Source: Pseudomonadota bacterium
GTDB taxonomy: Bacteria > Pseudomonadota > Gammaproteobacteria > Acidiferrobacterales > Acidiferrobacteraceae
DNA length: 64,000 bases
NCBI GenBank assembly: GCA_021794595.1
Contig: JAJYQN010000047.1
Location: 78,145 to 142,144 of the forward strand
Direction: 5' to 3'
Shown: positions 9,697-18,098 of the stretch, in pieces
How positions within the stretch are numbered: the stretch's first letter is position 1
Layout of the letters: every line of letters begins with the position of its first letter
Made by a program: the position numbers and the translations under genes
The notes under the pieces: generated by a model
Seen by the model: only the letters and a program-made list of their open reading frames with translations
The model's database searches: none
What the model was told of the DNA's origin: nothing

Positions 9697-10275
9697 ATGG
9701 CCGCTTATCCGCAAGAAAGAAAAGAAGCTATCTGTCGTCGGCTGCTATCATCAGAAGGCGTATCCCTCGTTCAGTTAGCTCGGGACACCGGTATTGGGAG
9801 GAGTACACTCCACAATTGGCGTAAGGAGCTCCAAACCCTCCCAGGAGTTGTGATGTCAAAACCCCATAAGTCCCACTGTGCTTGCCAACGGAAGTCTGGT
9901 TGCCAGGCTGAACGATCCAAGCTGCGCACCGCCGAACGATTGGTGAACCCCCTGGCCCTTTTCTGTATCTTGAGTGGATGCATCTTTTGGTTGACGATGC
10001 TTAATCGCGCGACGGAATCGGCCAAGCCTTCGCTGGGGTTCACACCCCAAGAAATCGACATCCTCGCGCGCCTTGCGGCCGATCGACAACGCACCGCCAT
10101 GTGACGACCCCAACAATACAATCTTGCTTAAGGGAACTGGCGCGCCTTGGTGGCTATCTCGACCGAGCCTGTGATCCTCCGCCGGGTAACATCGTCATCT
10201 GGCGCGGCATGTCCCGGCTATCGGATATCGCGATGGGCTTTAAGCTTGGCGCCACAATTGTGGGTAATTGAAAGG
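9697..10275 (+). pseudogene. Chimeric IS remnant: IS3-like OrfA head joined to an IS4/Tn5-like transposase tail
   Basis: Head: MAAYPQERKEAICRRLLSSEGVSLVQLARDTGIGRSTLHNWRKEL. Tail: AERLVNPLALFCILSGCIFWLTMLNRATESAK..., continuing in another frame as CLRELARLGGYLDRACDPPPGNIVIWRGMSRLSDIAMGFKLG. Confidence 0.7.
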
Positions 10276-10408
10276 ATTATGGAGCGGTTACGATCAAGCG
10301 TCCAGGCGGTATTTGTACCACGCGTTTATAGGTTGCCGCTCCCTGAGGCGAGGGCGGTTTAGGGGCTTATACGTTCCAACCTTGGGCCACCGGTCTCCCC
10401 GGTCGCGC

Positions 10409-10828
10409 TCAGGATTGCCATGGGTTAATGATGTGCAAACCGCAACCTTCAAAGTCATCAGTGTTGCGTGTGGCCAGTGTGCCGCCTCTGGACTGTACGA
10501 TGGCGGCGATTTGGGCATCGAACTGTGACATCGAACGGCCGTTTCGTTTTCGATCGGCCGCAATCTCTGCATACGCTCTGGCGGCACCCCCATCGAACGG
10601 CAGTATACGCTCGATAAAATCCTCTTCGAAAAGTGCGGTTACGGCCTCTTCCAACTGTTGACGACGCTGCCCGATGGGGAGCAGTTTAACGCCGTAGAGC
10701 ATCTCCGCCTGCGTCACGGTTGTCGTGTATAGCGTGTCCAGGGACTGGCTCGCGGTCCACCGGACGACCGCAGGTTCGGGCGTGGCGCGTAGGAGTTCCG
10801 AGAGCACGTTTGTGTCCAGAACGATCAT
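10409..10828 (-). CDS. vapC: FitB/VapC-type PIN toxin
   Basis: MIVLDTNVLSELLRATPEPAVVRWTASQSLDTLYTTTVTQAEMLYGVKLLPIGQRR...FDAQIAAIVQSRGGTLATRNTDDFEGCGLHIINPW. Confidence 0.92.
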   Translation of the reverse strand: MIVLDTNVLSELLRATPEPAVVRWTASQSLDTLYTTTVTQAEMLYGVKLLPIGQRRQQLEEAVTALFEEDFIERILPFDGGAARAYAEIAADRKRNGRSMSQFDAQIAAIVQSRGGTLATRNTDDFEGCGLHIINPWQS

Positions 10829-10835
10829 GGCGGTT

Positions 10836-11084
10836 TTAGTCGAACAGGTTGGGTGGTTTACGGATGCCTTCGCGCTCGGACTGTAGCAGCTCGATATCGC
10901 CCAGGGATGCAAACCGGGCTCGAATGCGCTGCACGAGGTTCTGATCGGTCGCGTTTTCATTACCGAGCGCGGCGCGCAGGATCATACGGACCTCATCTTC
11001 CATAGAGCGCCCATGGCGGGCTGCGCGTATTCGCAACCGCGCTTTGGTCGTATCTTCGAGGTTACGTATAGTTAGGCAAGCCAT
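10836..11084 (-). CDS. vapB: FitA/VapB-type antitoxin
   Basis: MACLTIRNLEDTTKARLRIRAARHGRSMEDEVRMILRAAL; FitA-like Arc/RHH; immediately upstream of the PIN toxin. Confidence 0.9.
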   Translation of the reverse strand: MACLTIRNLEDTTKARLRIRAARHGRSMEDEVRMILRAALGNENATDQNLVQRIRARFASLGDIELLQSEREGIRKPPNLFD

Positions 11085-11433
11085 GCTGAGTCCCCCATGC
11101 CGAGGTATTGATATCAATATAGTCAATGCCTTCATTGAAGGCAAGCGATTTTCCACGCCGACCTTCTCCGGCCGATGTGCCTGAAGCGCTTCCGACTGGG
11201 GGCTGTCTCTGTGGGAACGCGATCCCTAACGGGAAACCTGGGGATGCGCTCAGTCCCACACAGGAAAGCACGATAATCGTTTATGGTCTCTCAACGGAAC
11301 TATCGAAAAAGTCAGGCTGGTGGTCAAACGATCCGAAGGATACGGGCCCTCCGGATGGTTAAGAAAAGAGGGAGGGAGCGTCAGATGCACCCATTTACGC
11401 ATCCCCTGCGAGGTCTTCCCCGCCCAGGCCCCA

Positions 11434-11464
11434 TTGCAAGAATGGCTGTGCGCCATTCTTGCAA
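11434..11464. repeat. Perfect 13-bp inverted repeat (hairpin)
   Basis: ttgcaagaatggc-tgtgc-gccattcttgcaa. Confidence 0.9.
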
Positions 11465-11569
11465 CAATGAGAACGAAAATACGCGGACGCTATCTGGGTA
11501 GGCTTGTATGTCCCTAGCCAGACGGAGGGTGGGTGCCCGCTTAAGCGGCTATTTTTAAAAGGATTTTAT

Positions 11570-11618
11570 GCGCACTCATAATGCTGAGGTAGGTGGTTCG
11601 AGTCCGCCCATAGCCACC
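11570..11618 (+). other. tRNA-Met(CAU)-like 3' fragment (candidate att remnant)
   Basis: gcgcactcataatgctgaggtaggtggttcgagtccgcccatagccacc: CTCATAA anticodon loop, variable loop, T arm GGTGG-TTCGAGT-CCGCC, acceptor 3' strand. No D-arm upstream. Confidence 0.6.
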
Positions 11619-11689
11619 CTATAAAACAACAAGTTGAGAGTATAATAGTCATTTCGCTGGGAAATAATCGGCCTACCCGCCTTAAGGCG

Positions 11690-12325
11690 GACGCCCTAGC
11701 GCGATAAGCCGGGGCATAGCTGCGACAAAGAGCGGGACGTGCCTGGCGGAAGGATTTCTCCATGTCTTTGATCGGTCGGGCGTGCTCGTGAGCCACATCG
11801 AGTTTGCCGCAACCGCGAGTTTGGCCAACAGGGATCCAATTGGCGGCTTTGTAGCAGGTGCCGCGAAAGCGATTTGATTGTACGAAGGTCTCCAGGAGCA
11901 CGGGTCGATAGCCAAAGCGGCTCTGCCAATCGGCAGGCAACTGGCGGGCTATGCGCCCTAAGATCTTGGAAGCCAAACCCTGCGAGTGCACCCACGGCAG
12001 GATCAAGAAACGCGCGTTGTTGACGACACGATGCAGGTGGTGACAACGCTGAGTATCACTCCAGCCGATGAAGCGATCGCACGGCGCGGTTTTCCAGGCG
12101 GCGGCACCAAAGCCGAGCGGCGCCACGAATTGCCCGTCGATCGCGACGAAGTAGCGCAACTGCGCGCCCGACAGGGCCGTATAGTCCAGATCGTGATAGC
12201 GCTCGATATGTTCATTCCAGAGCCGCGAATCACGCGGGGTGTTCGTACTGACGGGGAGAAACTCCAGGCTGCCGAGTACCTCGTGGCGCAGCGCGCTTTC
12301 CGGGGCGTGACTCCAACTTACTGAT
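11690..12325 (-). pseudogene. DUF4338 (DruA-like) protein, N-terminally truncated and frameshifted near the C-terminus
   Basis: LEFLPVSTNTPRDSRLWNEHIERYHDLDYTALSGAQLRYFVAIDGQFVAPLGFGAAAWKTAPCDRFIGWSDTQRCHHLHRVVNNARFLILPWVHSQGLASKILGRIARQLPADWQSRFGYRPVLLETFVQSNRFRGTCYKAANWIPVGQTRGCGKLD. Confidence 0.8.
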
Positions 12326-12799
12326 TGTACGGAGTTTTAGGCGCAAACACGCAAATATCAGAGAAATCCCGGTTCCTGGCCAACGGAGTTGTCGCCATTC
12401 TCAAAGGCCCTCGAGGAAGGCGAGCAAGGGGTGGGAGGCCTTATACCGATTGGGCACAAGGCCGTTGCCACACTGAGAATTGCTGGTCTTCACCGCAGCG
12501 CGAAGCTAAGCCGGACGCCGGTTTGCGGCAGTCTAAGCGAACCGGGACTCATACCCTGTGTCACGAAAATCCCTGCGCGCACTGGGAGCCGGCCTCGTTC
12601 CCATCACAAAACGAGACCTTATCACGGTGACCTACGCCCAAAAATATCTTAGGCTGGCTTCCAAGGGGGAGGCTGTTCGGATACGATGTGTCGAACACGT
12701 TCCCAATGGTCTTTGGCGAGGCCAGAGCCGCTTAAATGCTTAAGGGACCATCCGCTGCGCGCCCAGGAAAACGGGGCAAGGCATGGTATCTTGGGAGGC

Positions 12800-13025
12800 G
12801 TCGCCTTCTGTCTACGAGCGGGTCCTTGCAGATGGCAGCAGGGCACCTGCAAGGACTTGGTACGCCACCCGTTATTTGGGAGCGGGCCCTTTGTGTGAAC
12901 GACTATGGCCGGCGTGCCTTAAGGACGGCGTCAGCCTCTCGTAGCTTCACTGTGAGATCATAACTTGCGCCAAGATCGAGGGCGCGATGGCGGCTGGGAT
13001 GTCCCGTCGCGCATCCCGAGAGCCA
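12800..13025 (+). repeat. Dispersed repeat, copy B
   Basis: Shares acctgcaaggac, the tacgcca..cgttatt block, and tagcttcactgtgagatcataacttgcgccaagatcgagggcgcga...gatgtcccgtcgcgcatcccgagagcc with copy A. Confidence 0.75.
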
Positions 13026-13048
13026 CCACTCACTTGAGGGCCGTGTTG

Positions 13049-14128
13049 ATGTCCCAGATGCAACTCCCCATGGCCGGTATCGATCTTGATCCTGGCCCGG
13101 CGCCCAAGGCTCAAAAGGCCTTCGACAAACTTGTTGAGCAAATACGCGCGGCCCGCGAGCGCTTGGCCGCGTGGAGCACCGCCATTCCGTCTTATCAGCA
13201 TCAATACGCGACCGAATTACTCCCACTCCACAACATGTGGCGAGGCCTGCAAATACAGCTTGTCCACCGCTTAGATCGCGCCTGCGCCCAAAAAAAGGGG
13301 CTCAACCAAAGCGAGCGGCACATAGCCTGCGACCTCATTATCGAACTGACAGGCTCGCTATTAGCCGAGCGTGACGATGAGGAACTCAAGGCCCTCTACG
13401 AACGGCACGCCGGGATCTCCTATGACGATGACAAAAAAGACGCCTTCGCTCTTATAAAATCTATGATGGAAGATGCCTTTGGGGTTGATCTCGGCGACAC
13501 CGACGATATCGGTAGCCCCGAAGATCTATTCCGACGCGCGCATGCGCAGCGTGCGCACACCGAACCTGAGTTCGAAGAAGCCCCGCAGGCTGCGCCCAAG
13601 TTATCGCCAAAAAAACAGGCCGAGCATCATCAAATTCTTCAATCCATCCGGACCCTCTACCGGAAGCTGGCCAGCGCCTTACACCCCGATCGGGAGCACG
13701 ATCCTAGAGAACGAGACCGCAAGACGTCCTTGATGCAACAGGTCAATAGCGCCTACGAAAATAACAAGCTACTGCCTTTGTTGGAGCTCGCGCAGCAACT
13801 TGCCCGCGATCAGGGTACTTTAAGTGCTATGAGTGAGAGCCAAGTGAAGATCTACACCAAGGCCCTCAAGACCGACCTAATTGAACTGAAGCAGGAGGTC
13901 GCAGCCGTCGAGGACAGTTTCCGAGCTCAATTCGGCCTAGACCCCACCAGGCCCTTGTCGCCACGGGCGATTTTGCGGGAACTAACGGCCGATATTGCCG
14001 AAACCCAACGAACGATCACGGATATGGAAAACGACCTACGGGCCTTCGACGATATCCGCAGCCTCAAAGGTTGGCTCCAGACTTTACGACACCGGTCCCC
14101 CATCATGGACTCCGGCACCGGTTTCTAG
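13049..14128 (+). CDS. J-domain (DnaJ-like) protein
   Basis: C-terminal half contains IRTLYRKLASALHPDREHDPRERDRKTSLMQQVNSAYENNKLLPLLELAQQL (HPD motif). Start MSQMQLPMAG at ~13049 chosen over ORF start 12965, which lies in the repeat. Confidence 0.8.
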   Translation: MSQMQLPMAGIDLDPGPAPKAQKAFDKLVEQIRAARERLAAWSTAIPSYQHQYATELLPLHNMWRGLQIQLVHRLDRACAQKKGLNQSERHIACDLIIELTGSLLAERDDEELKALYERHAGISYDDDKKDAFALIKSMMEDAFGVDLGDTDDIGSPEDLFRRAHAQRAHTEPEFEEAPQAAPKLSPKKQAEHHQILQSIRTLYRKLASALHPDREHDPRERDRKTSLMQQVNSAYENNKLLPLLELAQQLARDQGTLSAMSESQVKIYTKALKTDLIELKQEVAAVEDSFRAQFGLDPTRPLSPRAILRELTADIAETQRTITDMENDLRAFDDIRSLKGWLQTLRHRSPIMDSGTGF

Positions 14129-14289
14129 GCCTGGTACACCCATGATGGCGCACGCGCATCGTTGCAGCCAAGGGCTCGGGAACGCGCACCAAACGGGACT
14201 TTCCGGGTTTGGGTCGTGACCCTGCCCCGTGTATGGTCGTCCCCAATTGGCCAAGCGCTCATTCCACGAAGTCAAGAAGGTCGGTATGT

Positions 14290-14540
14290 CGCCATCGCTT
14301 TGCAGACAAGACCGCATCCTTGCGTGTGGTCGCAGGCCCTTAGCTTTAGGATATCGATGCGCCATCTCGTTACTGTGGTCTGGGCGCCTGTCCGAAAGAC
14401 GAACGCACGGCGTGCCTTCAGGGCCGCAAAGCGTCGTGCGGCGGAAAGATCGTGTATTGTGCCGAAATCGAGGGCGCTAGGAGGACCAAGATGTCCCGCC
14501 ACGCCTCCTAAGGGGCAGCGCGCTTGCGCCCGTAAACCCA
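14290..14540 (+). repeat. Dispersed repeat, copy C
   Basis: Shares tcgcaggccctt...atatcgatgcgccatctcgttactgtg...gcgcctgt and gtgccgaaatcgagggcgctag...agatgtcccgccacgc with copies A and B. Confidence 0.65.
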
Positions 14541-14602
14541 TTGGCGCTGACTGTCTCACGACCGCTACCGGGGTCGGTGACCCCGATCGCCACAGTGAGC
14601 CA

Positions 14603-14920
14603 TTAGTCGCAATTACACTGCGCCTGCCAGCGAATGATATGACCGGGCGGCACCATTTTTTGGAGCTGCGGCATGAGGGCGTCTATCGTTGCCGGTTCAT
14701 CAAAAAACTCCACGACCAAGGGTAAGTGAACCGCCACGCGCAAGAGATCTGCGGAGTGCACGACTCCCTTGGCGCCAAATCCTGCGATACCCCGAAATAC
14801 CGTTACACCATGCACTTTGTGATGATCATGCAGGAACTCGAATATTTCGTGCATGAGGCCATGCCCCTCATACTTATCGCCTTCCTTTATATAAACCCGC
14901 ACGACAGAGATGTCTTTCAT
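14603..14920 (-). CDS. DUF190 family protein
   Basis: MKDISVVRVYIKEGDKYEGHGLMHEIFEFLHDHHKVHGVTVFRGIAGFGAKGVVHSADLLRVAVHLPLVVEFFDEPATIDALM. Confidence 0.9.
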   Translation of the reverse strand: MKDISVVRVYIKEGDKYEGHGLMHEIFEFLHDHHKVHGVTVFRGIAGFGAKGVVHSADLLRVAVHLPLVVEFFDEPATIDALMPQLQKMVPPGHIIRWQAQCNCD

Positions 14921-14928
14921 GTGCCACC

Positions 14929-15303
14929 TTAAATAGCGCGAGCGATCCAAGCGCCGCCGATCGCGGCTCCAATACCTAGTATATTCGACGCTGCGACATA
15001 TAATGCCGCCTTCGCGGCCTCGCCGTCTTGCAATAACACCAAGTTCTCTAGGGCAAACGTCGAAAACGTCGTATAAGCCCCTAAGCCGCCGGTAAGAATC
15101 CCCGTCCGTAGACTCGGGTCCATATTAATACGATCCACCGTTTCAAAAAACAGGAAGCCCATGAGAAACGAGCCCAGAACATTAATGGATAATGTCGCCC
15201 AAGGAAATGCACGACCGAAAACCTCCTGGACCAAAATGCTCTGGCCGTAGCGCGCCCAAGCACCTAGTATCGCAAAACCCGCAATAGATACCCATGTCCA
15301 CAT
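14929..15303 (-). CDS. crcB: CrcB/FluC fluoride channel
   Basis: GAWARYG...INVLGSFLMGFLFFETV...GILTGGLGAYTTFSTFALENL. Confidence 0.95.
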   Translation of the reverse strand: MWTWVSIAGFAILGAWARYGQSILVQEVFGRAFPWATLSINVLGSFLMGFLFFETVDRINMDPSLRTGILTGGLGAYTTFSTFALENLVLLQDGEAAKAALYVAASNILGIGAAIGGAWIARAI

Positions 15304-15333
15304 GGTGCCTTAATCCTCCGCTTTTGCAATGAG

Positions 15334-17307
15334 TTACCAAAAAACCGACATCAAGATAAGAAGCAGTACAACCCCTATATAGGCGAGATAGGCGTTCATC
15401 GAGCCCATCTGAAGAATGCTTATGCGCGAGGCGAGCGTTCGCACAAAGCGGGTCACGGGCTCAAAAAGCGCCGGGCCAAAGAGCGGTGATTGGCTGTATT
15501 CGAAGCGCAAGGCCTTGATGAAGTAGGGGCGTTTTTCGATGCGCCGCTCGGTTACGGTGCGCGATCGGTAGATAAAGTCATAAAATTGGCGCAGGGCGTT
15601 CGAGTAGGCGAGCGCGGTCGTGGCGCTCGAGGTTGGTAGGGTACGCAGGCCATGGGCCCAGACCGGCGTGCGCCTATGTCCCGACCGGAGGCCCAGGGCC
15701 AGGAGGCCGAGAGGCAGGAGGGCCAAGAGCGGCCCGACCAGGACAAGAAGGGTCGGCGAGATAAACGCAAACGAGGGCGTAAGGGGTACCAGAATGATGC
15801 CCCGGACCATGAGCCCTGCCACATTACGCATGCCGTCCGAGTGGCCGGTAGCAAGTGCCCCGAGCCACCAAGGCATACCCACGGCATAGCCGAGAACTGC
15901 GAGACCAAGACCGAGGATCGCGAGCCCGCGCCCTTTATCTTCCGGTGTCTGACTTGTGCCGTTTTTGCCGAGCAATCCAATGCCAAAGACCTTGGTTAGA
16001 GTCGCCAAGGCGATGGCCGCAGTCAGCGCGAGGCCCGCACCGCCGAAGGCCAAAGCCAGCCGGGCGCCAATGCCGTGGAGCCGGAAATCCTGAAAGATGG
16101 TCTGAAAGAGATACCATTCGCTCACGAATCCGGCTTGCGGGGGCAAGGCCGCAAGGCTCATGGCCGCACAGAGCGCGCCGATGCCGATGGTCCAGGGGCT
16201 CATGGCGAGCAGCCGGCTTTGCGCTATCTGATAGTGGCCGCGCGCATCAAAGACGTGATCTGCCGTCAGCATCAGGGCTCCCTTGGCTAGGCTGTGACCG
16301 CCGAGCTGCAGGAGACCCACCGTAAAGGCAAATCCTGCCAAGAGCGAGAGGTGCTCGCTGCGGAACAAGACCGCAGCGCCTAGGGCGACGACCGCAAGCC
16401 CGGCGTTTTCGGCAGACGAGAAGGCCAGCAAGTGCCGCCAGTCCTCCTGTTGGAACGCGTAGAGGATGGCTAGGATCGCCGTGAGTGTGCCGCTCACCAC
16501 AAGGACCTCGCCAAAGGCGGTCAGGCCCGAGAAGTGCGGTAACCACTGTAAGACGGCTCGTGCCAGTGCCAGCCAGGCAACATTCAGGACGACACCGGAC
16601 AAGAGCGCGCCGCTCGCACCACTGCCGCTACCGTAAGCGCTCGGGTACCACTCGTAGAACGGCAGGATCCCGAGTTTGGCGCCAAAGCCCACGAGAAATA
16701 AAAGCCCCACCAAAAACGTCACAACCGGACCATCGTTGGCGAACGCCCCGGGCCACGTTGAAAATGCGGGATGGGAGGAGCCGACGATCAGGATCGCGGC
16801 CAAAAGAGCGACAGCGCCGACTTCCAACAGGGCCAACATAAAAAACACCGCGCGGCCATTTTTGAGGATAGGGCTCAATTGGTCGGCCAACAGCATGATG
16901 GCCCCGCCCAGACTCATGACCTCCCAGGCGATCAAAAAGGACACGGCGTCTTGAAGCCCGGCGACCCCCATAGCCCCCAGGAGACTGAGTGCGGCTCCTG
17001 TCGTCCAAGCGCCGGGATGTCGACCTGGGGGTCCTGTGATCACTGCCATAAGGGCGGGTACCAGTCCCCAGGCAAGCAACCAGACGGCGGCGGGGTTGAG
17101 GTGGAATCCGACGGCCAGATTGGCGGAGCGGAAGAGGGTGCCGGTCTTTGGTTCTGGATGAAACACAGCGACTATAAGGCCGATCAAAGCTGCGCTGATC
17201 CCAAGCGCCAAAAGCAGACGGCCAAGGAACGGTCTTTCGGTGCTGATACCTATTATGGCGGCGGCAATCCACAAAAGTGCGGCGACACCGAGAAGATCAA
17301 GTTCCAT
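15334..17307 (-). CDS. hyfB: Hydrogenase-4-like subunit HyfB (NuoL/MrpA-type proton-pumping subunit)
   Basis: 657 aa, many TM segments, Proton_antipo_M-type core (EVMSLGGAIMLL...FGAKLGILPFYEWYPSAYGSGSGASGALLSGVVLNVAWLALARAVLQWLP). Confidence 0.88.
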   Translation of the reverse strand: MELDLLGVAALLWIAAAIIGISTERPFLGRLLLALGISAALIGLIVAVFHPEPKTGTLFRSANLAVGFHLNPAAVWLLAWGLVPALMAVITGPPGRHPGAWTTGAALSLLGAMGVAGLQDAVSFLIAWEVMSLGGAIMLLADQLSPILKNGRAVFFMLALLEVGAVALLAAILIVGSSHPAFSTWPGAFANDGPVVTFLVGLLFLVGFGAKLGILPFYEWYPSAYGSGSGASGALLSGVVLNVAWLALARAVLQWLPHFSGLTAFGEVLVVSGTLTAILAILYAFQQEDWRHLLAFSSAENAGLAVVALGAAVLFRSEHLSLLAGFAFTVGLLQLGGHSLAKGALMLTADHVFDARGHYQIAQSRLLAMSPWTIGIGALCAAMSLAALPPQAGFVSEWYLFQTIFQDFRLHGIGARLALAFGGAGLALTAAIALATLTKVFGIGLLGKNGTSQTPEDKGRGLAILGLGLAVLGYAVGMPWWLGALATGHSDGMRNVAGLMVRGIILVPLTPSFAFISPTLLVLVGPLLALLPLGLLALGLRSGHRRTPVWAHGLRTLPTSSATTALAYSNALRQFYDFIYRSRTVTERRIEKRPYFIKALRFEYSQSPLFGPALFEPVTRFVRTLASRISILQMGSMNAYLAYIGVVLLLILMSVFW

Positions 17308-18088
17308 ATTGTCCTCCGTGCACCCGTTGGGGCATGCGCTCGAGTAGGACGAGGAGGGCGTGGATCAGGGCTGCGGGGTTAGGAGGGCAACCTGGAAGCC
17401 AGATATCCACCGGGATGAGTCCTTCGAGCCCTTGGCCGCCGGCATAACCGCCGTCCATTGGGGCGCCCGATACGGCACAGGTTCCACTCGCCATGACTAA
17501 GCGCGGCTCCGGCATGGCCGCATAAGCGGCAAGCAACGGGTCGCGCATGGGGTGTGTCACAGGGCCCGTGACCAGCAAGAGATCGGCAAAGCGCGGCGAG
17601 GGGGTAAAAAATATGCCGAGACGGTGGAGGTTGTAGAAGGGATTATCGAGCGCTGAGAGCTCCGATTCGCAGCCATTGCACGAGCCGGCGTCGATGTGGC
17701 GAATATGGAGGCTTTTGCAAAGAGAGCTATGAGCTCGTCTTCGGGTGCCCGGTTCCGCGAGCGTGCGCGTCGCCCCTTGTATAAGGTCCTGACGATCACG
17801 GGTCGCGAAGGCCCAGTCCCCTGATGATTGGAGCGCTTCTGTGGGGCAGGTCTCGACGCACAACTGACAGGCGATACAGCGACCGTAATCAAGCCCCACG
17901 CCGTTTTCCGCGTTCCCAAACAGGGCGCTCGTCGGACAGCTTGCCACGCAGTCTTGGCAGGATGGCGGACAGTGCGCGGGATCCAGTCGCGGAAGGCCCA
18001 GGACCCCATCTTGGCCGTCCGGGCCCGAGTACGGCCATGCCGTTGCTGCTTTTCCCGCTTTCAGTCCAAACCATGTCCATAAAGGCAT
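17297..18088 (-). CDS. hyfI: Fused ferredoxin (HyfH-like) + NuoB/HyfI-like small subunit
   Basis: Two 4Fe-4S motifs (CPPSCQDCVASCP; CIACQLCVETCP) followed by GSCNGCESEL...GTCAVSGAP...LPGCPPNPAALIHALL. Confidence 0.9.
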   Translation of the reverse strand: MPLWTWFGLKAGKAATAWPYSGPDGQDGVLGLPRLDPAHCPPSCQDCVASCPTSALFGNAENGVGLDYGRCIACQLCVETCPTEALQSSGDWAFATRDRQDLIQGATRTLAEPGTRRRAHSSLCKSLHIRHIDAGSCNGCESELSALDNPFYNLHRLGIFFTPSPRFADLLLVTGPVTHPMRDPLLAAYAAMPEPRLVMASGTCAVSGAPMDGGYAGGQGLEGLIPVDIWLPGCPPNPAALIHALLVLLERMPQRVHGGQYGT

Positions 18089-18098
18089 CGCGGCCTCC

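Noticed and set aside
10300-10345. ccaggcggtatttgt identical to the HigB 3' segment at 11-25
   Set aside because: Only ~15 nt shared; the upstream minus frame does not continue as HigB, so a second higB remnant is not supported.
12325-12760. Overlapping plus-strand ORFs between the DruA-like gene and repeat B
   Set aside because: Low-complexity, mutually overlapping frames without recognisable domains; probably non-coding or decayed.
12965-13048. N-terminal extension of the J-domain ORF (MRQDRGRDGGWDVPSRIPRATTHLRAVL)
   Set aside because: This part lies inside repeat copy B and reads as non-native; start at ~13049 is more likely.
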